DNA of 64,000 bases from SG8-4 sp964598225 (GCA_964598225.1 CAZRBG010000007.1:83349-147348); one strand, 5' to 3'; positions 43,946-53,253 are shown, counted from the stretch's first letter. Translations and numbers: made by a program. The notes: generated by a model from the letters alone, not told the origin.

Positions 43946-45067
43946 ATGGAAACTAAGGTTGTGAAAATTGACGCGGAGCGGGTGAAGAGGGCGGATGTTC
44001 GCGGAGCGGCGTCGTTGATCGAGGGCGGGGGGCTTGTGGCTTTTCCTACCGAGACGGTTTACGGGATTGCGTGCCGCGTCGAGCGCGAGTCGCTGGCCCG
44101 GCTGGATAACGTCAAGGGCAGGACGGCGGATAAGCACTATACGCTGCACATCGGCCGCAGGGAGACCGTCGATGTTTACGTGCCGCGAATCAGGCTGAAG
44201 GCCCGCAAACTCATAAACAGCGCCTGGCCGGGGCCGCTTACGATAGTCTTCGAGTTGGACGACAAGGACTTCAGGAAGCAGCGAAAGAAGGTGCCGAAAG
44301 AGGTTTTCGAGAACCTGTACAGGGACAAGAGCATCGGGATTCGCTGCCCGGACAATGCAATAGCGTCTGCTCTGCTGAATCAGGCGGTCCGGCCGGTTGT
44401 TGCGCCGAGCGCGAACCTGACCGGCAATCCGCCGGCGGTGGATGCCGAGCAGGTGCTCGCGAATCTGTCGGGCAACATCGAGATGGTGCTCGACGGCGGG
44501 CCGTGCAAATACAAAGAGAGCAGCACGGTTGTGAAGATAGGCAAGAAGAACATCAAGGTATTGCGGCACGGCGCGTACTCGCGAGACGAGATAAACGCTC
44601 TGTCACGAATAAGGTTTTTGTTCGTATGCACCGGCAATACGTGCCGCAGCCCGATGGCCGAGGGGATATTCAGAAAATATTTGGCCGAAAAACTGGGCTG
44701 TAGTATTGACGAGCTTGGCGATATGGGTTATAAGGTGAGTTCGGCTGGTATCAGCAGCTCATTCGGTATTCCGGCGAGTCCTGAGGCGGTCAGAGCGTGT
44801 GCAGCCGAGGGAATAGATATAGCAGGTCACAGAAATCAGGGCCTGTCCCGGGAGCTTGTTGATGATAGCGACTTCATCTTTGCGATGGAGCCTGTGCACG
44901 TGCAGAGGATTATCGATCTCGTTCCGGAAGCGCAGAACAAATGTTCTTTGCTGGCCGAACCTAAGGGAATCCCGGACCCGATAGGTTTCCCGCAGGAGTA
45001 TTACGACGGCTGTGCCAAGGTGATAGCGGCAGCCGTGAGAAAGAGAATAGACGAGTTGGAAATATGA
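43946..45067 (+). CDS. Threonylcarbamoyl-AMP synthase fused to YwlE-type protein-arginine phosphatase
   Basis: 373 residues. Residues 10-205 are TsaC/Sua5: FPTETVYGIAC, KGRTADKHYTLHI, SAWPGPLTIVF and PSANLTGNPPA. This part makes threonylcarbamoyl-AMP for tRNA t6A. Residues 222-373 are a low-molecular-weight phosphatase with the P-loop CTGNTCRS (Cys228 nucleophile, Arg234) and the C-terminal acid loop DPIGFPQEYYD. Thr232 corresponds to Thr11 of Bacillus YwlE, the residue that favours phosphoarginine over phosphotyrosine; tyrosine phosphatases have Ile there. In Bacillus ywlC, ywlE and ywlF (rpiB) are neighbours, and here rpiB overlaps the stop by four bases. No strong ribosome-binding site. 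Confidence 0.92.
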   Translation: METKVVKIDAERVKRADVRGAASLIEGGGLVAFPTETVYGIACRVERESLARLDNVKGRTADKHYTLHIGRRETVDVYVPRIRLKARKLINSAWPGPLTIVFELDDKDFRKQRKKVPKEVFENLYRDKSIGIRCPDNAIASALLNQAVRPVVAPSANLTGNPPAVDAEQVLANLSGNIEMVLDGGPCKYKESSTVVKIGKKNIKVLRHGAYSRDEINALSRIRFLFVCTGNTCRSPMAEGIFRKYLAEKLGCSIDELGDMGYKVSSAGISSSFGIPASPEAVRACAAEGIDIAGHRNQGLSRELVDDSDFIFAMEPVHVQRIIDLVPEAQNKCSLLAEPKGIPDPIGFPQEYYDGCAKVIAAAVRKRIDELEI

Positions 45068-45531
45068 AAGTAGCAATTGGTAGCGATCATCGCGGCTTAG
45101 AAGCGAAAGAGCAGATAATGATCATAGCTGCGGAACTGGGGCACGAGTGTATCGATTTCGGCACGAACAATGACAGTCCCGTTGATTATCCCGATACTGC
45201 TTATCTGGCCGCCAAGGCGGTGGCGAATGGGCAGGCGGACCGGGCGATTCTTGCCTGCGCCACCGGTATCGGTATGTGCATGGCGGCAAATAAAGTCGAT
45301 GGGGTCCGGGCGGCCCTGTGTCACGACGAGTTGAGCGCGCAGGTATCGCGCGACCATAACGATGCAAATGTACTATGTCTGTCGGGCGATCAGGTCGGAT
45401 CGGTCCTGCTGCGAAAAATGGTGGAAGTCTGGCTCAACACCGAGTTCAGCAGAGGCAGACACGAGAGGAGAGTGAAGAAGATACACCAGATCGAAGAAGG
45501 CGGCGATCCGAGAGATATTGGCAACGGCTGA
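45064..45531 (+). CDS. rpiB: Ribose-5-phosphate isomerase B
   Basis: 155 residues. Interconverts ribose 5-phosphate and ribulose 5-phosphate. SDHRG near the start, VDYPDTAYLAAKAV, the catalytic-site loop ILACATGIGMCMAANK with Cys, RAALCHDELSAQVSRDHNDANVLCL, and a C-terminal RHERRVKKI. It overlaps the TsaC-YwlE stop as ATGA. Confidence 0.95.
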   Translation: MKVAIGSDHRGLEAKEQIMIIAAELGHECIDFGTNNDSPVDYPDTAYLAAKAVANGQADRAILACATGIGMCMAANKVDGVRAALCHDELSAQVSRDHNDANVLCLSGDQVGSVLLRKMVEVWLNTEFSRGRHERRVKKIHQIEEGGDPRDIGNG

Positions 45532-45551
45532 GTCTCGACAAACATCTGTGA

Positions 45552-45578
45552 GGGTGGGCAGGGAGGCCCGCCCTACTA
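45552..45578. repeat. Short palindromic repeat
   Basis: GGGTGGGCAGGGAGGCCCGCCC followed by TACT; a half-size member of the GTAG...CTAC family between rpiB and the convergent accA. Confidence 0.5.
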
Positions 45579-45589
45579 TATTGATTACA

Positions 45590-46693
45590 TCAGATTTTGG
45601 CTGGTTCTCGTTTCGTTTTGTTCGTGACGACATCAATCGCTTCTTTTATTCTTCTCCTGCCCGCCTTTGTCCTGCGACTCAGTTCCTCGGTCTGGCTGAC
45701 GCCTATCGAACGCAGTTTGCCGTATCTGTTTTCGAGCAGATTCTCGAGCTTCGTCCGTTTGAGATCCCGCAAAGTCTTCACGATGTATTTCTCAACATTG
45801 TAGACGGTATCGTGATGATTTCGATGCGCGCCGCCGAGGGGTTCGGCAATGACGGCGTCTACGAGTCCGATCTTCCTGAGGTCCCTGCTGGTCAATCTCA
45901 GTGCCTCTGCGGCCTTTGGGGCCTGTGAGCCGTCGCGCCACAGTATCGCGGCACAGCCTTCGGGGGAGATCACGGAATAATACGAGAATTCAAGCATGGC
46001 GAGTCTGTCGCCGACGCCGATTCCGAGAGCGCCGCCGGAACCGCCCTCGCCGATGACAATGCAGATCACCGGGACTTTAAGCCGTGACATCCGGTGGAGG
46101 TTTACCGCGATTGCCTGAGCCTGGCCGCGCTCTTCTGCGCCGACACCCGGGTACGCGCCGGGCGTGTCGATCAGCGTCACAATGGGAATGCCGAACTTCT
46201 CGGCGAATTTCATTTTAGCCAGAGCTTTGCGGTAACCTTCCGGATTGGGGCATCCGAAGTTACAGGCTATCTTTTGTTTGGTGGTTTTGCCCTTGTTCTG
46301 GCCGACGACCATCACCCGTTCCCTACCGATGTGGCCGAAGCCCGTAATTATCGCGCGATCGTCGCCGAAACATCTGTCGCCGTGCAGCTCGCGAAAATCT
46401 TTGACCATAAGATCGAGATAGTCCGACAGGAGCGGGCGTTTCGGGTGGCGCGCCACCTGAACGGTCTGCCAGGCGGTGAGGTTGGAATAGACCCGCTTGA
46501 GCTCCGCGACCTGCTGCTGCTGAAGCTGGCGAATCTCGGAAGAGTAATCGATGCCTTTGACGGAGCTGAGTCTGCGCAGCTCATCCATCTGACGATCGAT
46601 ATCCGCCACTTTGTCCTCGAATTCCAGATGGTCGCCGTTACTCAGACCGTTATTGTCGAGTTTTTTTCCTATAGTCAAAGCTCGTCTTGCCAT
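45590..46693 (-). CDS. accA: Acetyl-CoA carboxylase carboxyltransferase subunit alpha
   Basis: 367 residues from ATG 46693 (a GTG at 46699 is in frame). Makes malonyl-CoA for fatty acid synthesis with AccD, which is not in the window. Motifs: the N-terminal helical region LEFEDKVADIDRQMDEL, QTVQVARHPKRPLLSDYL, FGHPNPEGYRKAL-like CNFGCPNPEGYRKAL, PIVTLIDTPGAYPG, IGEGGSGGALGIGVGD and the C-terminal PEGCAAILWRDGSQAP. The C-terminal ~50 residues are an extra basic extension. Confidence 0.95.
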   Translation of the reverse strand: MARRALTIGKKLDNNGLSNGDHLEFEDKVADIDRQMDELRRLSSVKGIDYSSEIRQLQQQQVAELKRVYSNLTAWQTVQVARHPKRPLLSDYLDLMVKDFRELHGDRCFGDDRAIITGFGHIGRERVMVVGQNKGKTTKQKIACNFGCPNPEGYRKALAKMKFAEKFGIPIVTLIDTPGAYPGVGAEERGQAQAIAVNLHRMSRLKVPVICIVIGEGGSGGALGIGVGDRLAMLEFSYYSVISPEGCAAILWRDGSQAPKAAEALRLTSRDLRKIGLVDAVIAEPLGGAHRNHHDTVYNVEKYIVKTLRDLKRTKLENLLENRYGKLRSIGVSQTEELSRRTKAGRRRIKEAIDVVTNKTKREPAKI

Positions 46694-46784
46694 AAGCACA
46701 TCACGAGATCATTTCGTCACAGAGGTAAGGTTTTTCTGAAAGAGCAAATACTAACAATACATATCGGCAATTGAAAGAAAAAAA

Positions 46785-46813
46785 TTGACATAAGCGGGCT
46801 TGTAGAGTACTTT
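46785..46813 (+). promoter_or_regulatory. Candidate sigma-70 promoter for tyrA-purL
   Basis: A perfect TTGACA (46785-46790), a 17-bp spacer, and a weaker -10 TACTTT (46808-46813), about 45 bp before tyrA. Confidence 0.5.
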
Positions 46814-46857
46814 TTAGATGATTTAATCCTGGAATCTATTTTCATAAAGTACTGATT

Positions 46858-47733
46858 GTGAAAGACTTAAAACGAATAACCGTTGTGGGGCTCGGTCTTT
46901 TGGGCGGCTCGATTTCTCTTGCTGTTTTGCGCTCGTTCCCACGAGCAAGAGTAGTGGGCTACGCGCACAGGGCCTCTACTCGCGACCTTGCGAGGGAACT
47001 GGCGGTGGCTACGGAAGTTATCGGCGACCTCGGTGCCGCTGTGGCAGATTCGGACCTGGTCATCCTGGCAACGCCTATCGGCGTCTTCGAGACAATATTC
47101 GACGAAATTGCGGACGTCTTGCCGGACGGCTGTATCCTCACGGATGTCGGCTCGACGAAAGTTCTGCCTCACCGCTGGGCCGCCGATGCGCTGCCGAAGG
47201 GTGTTCATTATGTGGGATCGCATCCTATAGCGGGATCGGAGCAAAGAGGTGTCGAATTCGCAAGGGACGATTTGTTCGACCGGGCGATCTGCATCCTGAC
47301 AACAACGAAACAAAGCAACCAGCAGGCCGTAAAGATTTTACGGGAATTCTGGTCCGGACTCGGATGCATATTGCAGTCGATGACTCCGGCAGAGCACGAC
47401 AGGATTTTCGCAAATGTGAGCCACTTGCCTCATATTACTGCTGTGGCACTGACAAATGCCAACAGAGACGACGACCTGAAGTTCTGTGGCAAAGGCTTTA
47501 TGGACGCTTCGAGAATCGCTTCGAGTCCGGCAAATATCTGGGCGGATGTGCTGCTGACAAATGCGAAGAACATGACAAGAGGGATAGACAAGGTTATCGC
47601 CGAACTCGGCAAGTTGAAAAAGGCGATTGAAAGGGGCGACAAAAAACAAATCGAAGCGCTGCTTGAGAAAGCCAGAGTCAAGAGGGCGGCGTTAGTCGAA
47701 CATAAGCTTGAGAATAAGGAAATTCTATCGTGA
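46858..47733 (+). CDS. tyrA: Prephenate dehydrogenase
   Basis: 291 residues from GTG 46858. Oxidative decarboxylation of prephenate to 4-hydroxyphenylpyruvate in tyrosine synthesis. NAD motif VVGLGLLGGSISLAVL, then LVILATPIGVFETIFDEI, ILTDVGSTK, GSHPIAGSEQRGVEFA and HLPHITAVALTNAN. No ACT or chorismate mutase domain. It overlaps purL by four bases (GTGA). Confidence 0.93.
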   Translation: MKDLKRITVVGLGLLGGSISLAVLRSFPRARVVGYAHRASTRDLARELAVATEVIGDLGAAVADSDLVILATPIGVFETIFDEIADVLPDGCILTDVGSTKVLPHRWAADALPKGVHYVGSHPIAGSEQRGVEFARDDLFDRAICILTTTKQSNQQAVKILREFWSGLGCILQSMTPAEHDRIFANVSHLPHITAVALTNANRDDDLKFCGKGFMDASRIASSPANIWADVLLTNAKNMTRGIDKVIAELGKLKKAIERGDKKQIEALLEKARVKRAALVEHKLENKEILS

Positions 47734-50612
47734 GCCAGTGGCGTTTTGAGGTTTACAACAGGTCGGGCTTTACAGACGTGCACGGCCGGAAGGTTCTTGA
47801 AGACATAAAGGAACTGGGCATCGGTGCCGTTCAGGCGGTGCAGTCCGCCAAAGTCTTTCTCATCGAAGCGGAGTTCGACGAGGAATTTGCAAAACGAGTT
47901 GCACGCGAACTGCTGACCGATCCCGTCTGCGAAGAGTACTACATAGGCAGAAGCGGTCCGCCCGCCGGCCTGGCAAGGGCCACACTCGTGGAAGTTCACC
48001 TGAAAAGCGGCGTCACCGACCCCGTTGTCGAGTCGGTGACGGCGGCGGTTGCCGATATGGGTGTAAAAGCCGAGCACGTTCGCACCGCACGCAAATATGT
48101 CTTACTCGGTGAGATATCTGAGAATCAGATAGAGACTATCGCCAGGAGAGTGCTCTCGAATGACTGCATCGAAGATTGTGTGATTGGCGATGAAGCCGAA
48201 CCGCCCAGCCCGCATCTCAAACCCTACGAACTGGAGCTAACACACTGGCCTATCCGCGACCTGGATGACGATGGATTGATGCTGCTGAGCAAGGATAAAG
48301 ACCTGTTTCTGAATCTGGTCGAGATGCAGACCATTCAGAAACATTACAGAGACCTCGGCCGGGAACCAACGGACATCGAACTGGAGACTCTCGCCCAGAC
48401 CTGGAGCGAGCACTGCGTGCACAAGACGCTCAAAAGCTCTGTGGATATGTCGATTGACGGCGAACAGGTGCATTTCGACGATGTGCTCAAAGACACTGTC
48501 TTCAAAGCCACAAAACAACTCGACAAGGACTGGTGCATATCGGTTTTCGCCGACAACGCCGGCGTGGTCGAATTCGATGAGGATTCGGCAGTCTGCTTCA
48601 AGGTCGAGACTCACAACCATCCTTCCGCTCTCGATCCCTACGGCGGCTCGGCGACGGGAATCGGCGGTGTGATTCGCGATCCGATGGGAACAGGTCTCGG
48701 CGCCAAGCCGATTGCCAACACCGATATTTTCTGCTTCGGTAAGCCGGATAAGAAACCCGAGGATATCCCTAAAGGAATTCTGCATCCGCGGAGGATAATG
48801 AAAGGTGTGGTCTCGGGCGTGCGCGATTACGGCAACAGAATGGGTATTCCAACGGTCAATGGGGCGATTTACTTTGACGATAGATACCTCGCAAATCCGC
48901 TTGTTTACTGCGGCAACGTCGGCCTGATGGATAAAAACAAATGCTTCAAGAATCCGCAGAGCGGCAATATCATCGTCATGGTCGGCGGACGCATAGGCAG
49001 AGACGGCATACACGGCGCAACTTTCTCAAGCGGGCAGATGACACACGAGCATGAGACTATCTTTTCACACGCAGTGCAGATAGGCAATCCGATCACGGAA
49101 AAGAAGATGCTCGACGTTCTGCTCAAGGCAAACGCGGCCGGACTTTACGAAGCTATCACCGACTGCGGCGCAGGAGGATTGAGCAGTGCCGTAGGCGAGA
49201 TGGGCGAAGAACTCGGAGCGGAGGTCGATCTTGAAAAGGCCCCTTTGAAATATGCCGGATTGAATTATACCGAGATATGGATCAGCGAGGCGCAGGAGCG
49301 AATGGTTCTGGCCGTCAAGCCGGAAAATCTGGAGGCTATTAAGAAGATCTTCGACGGTGAGAACGTCGAATCTACGGTCCTGGGCCAATTCACCGACGAT
49401 AAGAAACTGAAACTCCGCTACAACGGCCAACAGGTAGGCGAATTGGATATGGAGTTTCTCCACAACGGCGTACCGAAGTATTCGCGGCAGGCCGTATGGA
49501 CCAGTCCGAAGCTGTCCGAACCGAGCATTGCCGAAAAAGACAATTACAACGACGAGCTTCTTGAAATTCTCGGCTCTTACAATGTAGCGAGCAAAGAATG
49601 GGTGATCCGCCAGTACGACCACGAGGTTCAGGGAGGCTCAGTCGTCAAACCGCTGACCGGAATGAAGGATGACGGGCCGAGCGATGCGGCGGTGATACAG
49701 CCTAAACTGAATTCCGGCAGAGGGCTTGCTATCAGTTGCGGCATGAATCCGCTGTATGGCGACATCGATCCTTACTGGATGGCTCTTGCCGGGATCGACG
49801 AAGCTGTAAGGAATATCGTCTGTGTCGGCGGCCGGGCCGATAGAATCGCTCTGCTCGATAATTTCTGCTGGGGCGACTGCACGAAACCCGAAACGCTCGG
49901 CCCATTGGTGAGGGCGGCGAAGGCCTGTTACGACGGCGCAATGGCCTTTGAGACACCGTTTATATCTGGCAAGGATTCACTCAACAACGAATTCGTATGC
50001 GAGGACTGCACGCAGATTTCCATTCCATCGACGCTTTTGATAAGTGCAATGTCGATAGTCGACGATATTAATAAATGCGTCACGATGGACGTAAAGAAAG
50101 CATCCAATCTGCTGTTTATCGTCGGCGAGACCAAAAATGAGCTCGGCGGCTCCCACTACTACAAGATCAAAGGGTTTCTCGGAGCAAATATCCCGATGCT
50201 GGATTTGGGAACGGCGCCAAGGATTGCGAGGAAGGTCTCCGAAGCAATAGCTGAAGGTCTTGTAGTTAGCTGCCACGATTGCTCCGAAGGCGGCGTAGCC
50301 GTTGCTCTTGCCGAGATGGCCTTTGCCGGCGGACTCGGAATTGAAGCCGATCTTCGGGCGCTGCCGAGGAGCAAAGGATGCACGCGGCCCGACGTTCAAC
50401 TCTTCAGCGAGTCGAATTCCCGCTACGTTATGGAAGTCGAACCGGAGAAATTCGATGCATTTGCCAAATTGATGCTCAACGTCCCCTTCGGCCAGATCGG
50501 CAAAGTGGTGGAAAAAGCAAAACTCGTGATAAAATCGGAAGATGGTGATACCGTGATTCAGGCTGACATTGCGGCTTTGAAAGAGGCTTGGCAGAGGCCG
50601 TTTGATTGGTAA
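47730..50612 (+). CDS. purL: Phosphoribosylformylglycinamidine synthase, double PurS-PurL fusion
   Basis: 960 residues from GTG 47730, overlapping tyrA by four bases. Residues 1-75 and 88-165 are two PurS-like domains (QWRFEVYNRSGFTDVHGRKV and TLVEVHLKSGVTDPVVESV), then PurL. PurL motifs: TWSEHCVHKTLKS, VCFKVETHNHPSALDPYGG and ATGIGGVIRDPMGTG, plus a second half with FISGKDSLNNE and SCHDCSEGGVAVALAEMAFAGG. It makes FGAM in purine synthesis. The glutaminase PurQ is a separate gene right after, so this is intermediate between the small PurS/Q/L complex and the 1,300-residue single-chain enzyme, whose N-terminal domain is thought to mimic a PurS dimer. Confidence 0.95.
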   Translation: MSQWRFEVYNRSGFTDVHGRKVLEDIKELGIGAVQAVQSAKVFLIEAEFDEEFAKRVARELLTDPVCEEYYIGRSGPPAGLARATLVEVHLKSGVTDPVVESVTAAVADMGVKAEHVRTARKYVLLGEISENQIETIARRVLSNDCIEDCVIGDEAEPPSPHLKPYELELTHWPIRDLDDDGLMLLSKDKDLFLNLVEMQTIQKHYRDLGREPTDIELETLAQTWSEHCVHKTLKSSVDMSIDGEQVHFDDVLKDTVFKATKQLDKDWCISVFADNAGVVEFDEDSAVCFKVETHNHPSALDPYGGSATGIGGVIRDPMGTGLGAKPIANTDIFCFGKPDKKPEDIPKGILHPRRIMKGVVSGVRDYGNRMGIPTVNGAIYFDDRYLANPLVYCGNVGLMDKNKCFKNPQSGNIIVMVGGRIGRDGIHGATFSSGQMTHEHETIFSHAVQIGNPITEKKMLDVLLKANAAGLYEAITDCGAGGLSSAVGEMGEELGAEVDLEKAPLKYAGLNYTEIWISEAQERMVLAVKPENLEAIKKIFDGENVESTVLGQFTDDKKLKLRYNGQQVGELDMEFLHNGVPKYSRQAVWTSPKLSEPSIAEKDNYNDELLEILGSYNVASKEWVIRQYDHEVQGGSVVKPLTGMKDDGPSDAAVIQPKLNSGRGLAISCGMNPLYGDIDPYWMALAGIDEAVRNIVCVGGRADRIALLDNFCWGDCTKPETLGPLVRAAKACYDGAMAFETPFISGKDSLNNEFVCEDCTQISIPSTLLISAMSIVDDINKCVTMDVKKASNLLFIVGETKNELGGSHYYKIKGFLGANIPMLDLGTAPRIARKVSEAIAEGLVVSCHDCSEGGVAVALAEMAFAGGLGIEADLRALPRSKGCTRPDVQLFSESNSRYVMEVEPEKFDAFAKLMLNVPFGQIGKVVEKAKLVIKSEDGDTVIQADIAALKEAWQRPFDW

Positions 50613-50663
50613 TCTCCGTTTTTTTCAAGACCCCAACAGTAGCAAAGGAATTAAGATAGACAC

Positions 50664-50717
50664 GGTAGGGTGTGCACCGCACACCACAACCGCAATGGCG
50701 GGCGGTGCCACCCTACC
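50664..50717. repeat. Palindromic repeat between purL and purQ
   Basis: Starts GGTAGGGTGTGCACCGCACACC and ends GGGCGGTGCCACCCTACC. It fills most of the 130-bp gap in the purL-purQ operon; the long open frame at 50602 comes from reading through it. Confidence 0.75.
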
Positions 50718-50742
50718 TTTGGCCAAAGTAAAAAGGATAGAA

Positions 50743-51522
50743 ATGGCGGAAATCAAAGCAATTGTGTTGCGTGCAGCCGGGATCAACTGCGACATGGAAA
50801 CCGAACATGCGCTCGAACTGGCGGGAGCGAAGGCTCTGCGCGTTCACATAAACAGAATGATCGAGGATAGAGGATTGCTTGATGAGTTCCAGATAATAGT
50901 CATTCCCGGCGGTTTCAGCTACGGCGACGACGTGGGGGCCGGCAAGATTCTCGCCAATCAGATAGTGCACCATCTTTTCGAGCCTCTGCAAAGATTCATT
51001 GACCAGGGCAAGCTCGTGCTCGGAATCTGCAACGGCTTTCAGGTCCTGGTCAAGGCCGGAATTTTGCCCGGCGGCAACTCACCGCAGCAGGACGAAGTTA
51101 CGATAACCTATAACGATAGCGGCAAGTTCGAGGACAGATGGACGCGTTTGGCTCCGCAAACGGATCGCTGTGTCTTTATCGAGCCGCAAAGGCAAATCTA
51201 TCTGCCGGTAGCTCACGCCGAGGGAAAGGTCGTCACCAAAGACCGGGACGCTCTCGAACGGCTGAAATCCGAGGGCCATCTCGCCTTCAAGTACGTCGAT
51301 GCCAACGGCGAAGAAGGCGGTTATCCCGTCAATCCGAACGGCTCAGTCGAATCCATAGCCGGCCTTACCGACAGCACAGGCAGAGTCCTCGGATTGATGC
51401 CGCATCCGGAAAGATTCGTACGGCGGACCCAGCATCCCCGCTGGACCAGGTCGGATAATGTCGATAGCGATGGAACGACGATTTTTACTAACGCCGTGAG
51501 GTACGTCAGAGAAAATTCCTGA
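50743..51522 (+). CDS. purQ: Phosphoribosylformylglycinamidine synthase glutaminase subunit
   Basis: 259 residues from ATG 50743 (AAGGATAG upstream). Class I glutamine amidotransferase that feeds ammonia to PurL. Motifs: VLRAAGINCDMETEHALELAGA, IVIPGGFSYGDDVGAG, the nucleophile Cys in VLGICNGFQVL, and catalytic His/Glu in GLMPHPERFV. Upstream in-frame sequence from 50602 is repeat and should not be included. Confidence 0.95.
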   Translation: MAEIKAIVLRAAGINCDMETEHALELAGAKALRVHINRMIEDRGLLDEFQIIVIPGGFSYGDDVGAGKILANQIVHHLFEPLQRFIDQGKLVLGICNGFQVLVKAGILPGGNSPQQDEVTITYNDSGKFEDRWTRLAPQTDRCVFIEPQRQIYLPVAHAEGKVVTKDRDALERLKSEGHLAFKYVDANGEEGGYPVNPNGSVESIAGLTDSTGRVLGLMPHPERFVRRTQHPRWTRSDNVDSDGTTIFTNAVRYVRENS

Positions 51523-51552
51523 AGAATGGCCGGCTAAAAAGGAAATATCTAA

Positions 51553-51640
51553 ATCCAAAATCCTAAACAATATCGAAATTCAAGTGTTTCAATGATTAAA
51601 ACGTTTCGGTCATTTGAATTTGTTTAGGATTTAGTGCTTG
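51553..51640. repeat. AT-rich imperfect inverted repeat after purQ
   Basis: AAATCCTAAACAA (about 51560-51575) with AAATTC pairs with GAATTTGTTTAGGATTT (about 51615-51635). It may function as a terminator for purQ and the convergent STAS gene, though no T-run follows. Confidence 0.5.
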
Positions 51641-51679
51641 GTATTTTACTGCTTGCAAGTTGGCACGTGGATTGTCGGA

Positions 51680-52027
51680 TTACGCGGATGAGCCTGCCTT
51701 TCCGACTGCTTGCAACGCCGTTGCCTTGTCGTCGGCAAAAGTGAAAGCTTCGCTGAGTCCAGCCACTACGAATATGCACCTGGTTACGGTAACCATGCCG
51801 AAGAGGATGAGTTTGTGCCCCGCTTCGTTCAGCAGGTTCTGCAGGATAAGAAGATTGCTGATATCCCAGGAGTTCATTATTTCAACTCTTGAGAAATCCA
51901 TTAGAATATCGCTGTCGTTGCTGTTGCTGACGACCTCATTGACTGCTTTCAGCTCATCCGACCTTCGCTGTCCTTCCGACGGAAGCTCGACGAGAACGAC
52001 ACCTTCTGTTAGATTGTTGATCCCCAT
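51680..52027 (-). CDS. STAS-domain protein (anti-sigma-factor antagonist type)
   Basis: 115 residues of the SpoIIAA/RsbV-like STAS fold: VVLVELPSEGQRRSDELKAV, DILMDFSRVEIMNSWDISNLL (the Ser of the phosphorylation site is within the MNSWD region), LILFGMVTVTRCIFVVAGLSEAF. It probably binds a partner kinase or regulator in a partner-switching circuit, not adjacent here. Confidence 0.82.
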   Translation of the reverse strand: MGINNLTEGVVLVELPSEGQRRSDELKAVNEVVSNSNDSDILMDFSRVEIMNSWDISNLLILQNLLNEAGHKLILFGMVTVTRCIFVVAGLSEAFTFADDKATALQAVGKAGSSA

Positions 52028-52108
52028 ACCCTGATCTTCCCTTTGCTTATTTATTGCACTTTTTTCGCCTGCTCACTCTATCGGAATAAGCATTGTTGGA
52101 GTTAAGTA

Positions 52109-52183
52109 AAAAAAACCGAGGATGAACGTGTGCCTGCCTGACACAAAGCCCGATGTGGGTATTATCGGGCTGGGTCAGGCAGC
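52109..52183 (-). terminator. Probable terminator of the DapA-like / epimerase unit
   Basis: Long hairpin: TGCCTGAC...AAGCCCGA with TCGGGCT...GTCAGGCA (about 52134-52182), which includes the DapA-like stop codon. On the minus strand it is followed some 18 bases later by a run of eight T residues (52109-52116 read as A on the plus strand). Confidence 0.55.
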
Positions 52184-53242
52184 CAGCCACTCGTCCAGAT
52201 TGGCCCTGACGAATTGGTCGTCGGTAAGATGCGGATAGTTGCGTATTATCCGGTCGATCTTATCGGCTTGTCCCGGCGAGAGTCGCTCGTTCGGGTTGAG
52301 AGTTCTGATGTTATCTAAGAGTCCCTGGCCTTCGAGAACATAAGATATTCCGGGAATACACCCCAGGAAATGATTTTCGGCGTCGAAAATCTCCCTGTTG
52401 GCAAGTGTCAACTGGCTTGCAAGAGTAATCAGCTCGTGCGGTATACTCCCACTGTTCTCGCGAATGACCTTGATCCGCTCAAGATATTCGACCGCTGTTT
52501 TGGTCCAGCAGGCCCATTGTCCTAACAGCCCGCCGACGATCCGGAGCCGGAGCGTCTTGCCATCGACCATAAACTCGTATCTTGTGAGCAGATCGATAAT
52601 GATGTTGTCATCGTTGCCGGTATATAGCGCTATTTCTTCGGACCTTCCGGAATGGGCTAGCGCTTCAAGAACGTCGAGCGTCTGATACCTGTTGAACGGC
52701 GCTATCTTGGCGGCATGTACGTTCGGTATCTCGAAGAACTTTCGCCAGAATTCGCCGCCGAGCACCATTTTGCTTATCGCTTGCTGCAAATAGAAGCCCG
52801 TAATCGGTATTGCTTCAGCCACCTCTCGGCAGTGATCTATCATCTCATCGACAGATTTTCCTCTAAGTGCAGTAAGTGAAAGCAATCCCAGATCGTAACC
52901 GAGTTCCCGGGCCAGACCCGCTTCTCTTACAGCCTGTTCGGTATTGCCCAGAATCCCCGCAATCATTATCGGCTTATCGCACTTCTCCCGCGTTTCGGCT
53001 TCTCGTGCCGTCTCCATCGCCAACTCCAGAACGGGACGATACAGCCCGATGTCCGGCTCATGGATGGCGAACTGGGTCGTATGCACTCCGACGGCAAGAC
53101 CTCCGGCACCCGCTGCGAGATAATACCGCGTCAAGGCTCTTTGTCGCTGCTCATCTATGCTATTGTCTTGCTTTAAAGCCAGTGGATGAGCCGGGATGAC
53201 ACAGCCGGAGCGGAGCTTGTCGAGCAATGATGAATCGAGCAT
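52175..53242 (-). CDS. Dihydrodipicolinate synthase-family aldolase
   Basis: 355 residues from ATG 53242; the frame extends to 53386 without support. The DapA/N-acetylneuraminate-lyase fold is shown by GCVIPAHPLALKQDNSIDEQ, GAGGLAVGVHTTQFA, IMIAGILGNTEQAVREA, FYLQQAI and the Schiff-base Lys in HAAKIAPFNRYQ. It is longer than DapA (about 300) owing to a C-terminal helical extension. The substrate is probably a keto-sugar acid, not aspartate semialdehyde. It follows the epimerase by 12 bases in a likely catabolic unit with the transporter. Confidence 0.82.
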   Translation of the reverse strand: MLDSSLLDKLRSGCVIPAHPLALKQDNSIDEQRQRALTRYYLAAGAGGLAVGVHTTQFAIHEPDIGLYRPVLELAMETAREAETREKCDKPIMIAGILGNTEQAVREAGLARELGYDLGLLSLTALRGKSVDEMIDHCREVAEAIPITGFYLQQAISKMVLGGEFWRKFFEIPNVHAAKIAPFNRYQTLDVLEALAHSGRSEEIALYTGNDDNIIIDLLTRYEFMVDGKTLRLRIVGGLLGQWACWTKTAVEYLERIKVIRENSGSIPHELITLASQLTLANREIFDAENHFLGCIPGISYVLEGQGLLDNIRTLNPNERLSPGQADKIDRIIRNYPHLTDDQFVRANLDEWLAA

Positions 53243-53253
53243 GGGCGATATCC

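Noticed and set aside
50602..50742. N-terminal extension of purQ from 50602.
   Set aside because: It is made of palindromic repeat sequence, and ATG 50743 begins the conserved PurQ start with a ribosome-binding site.
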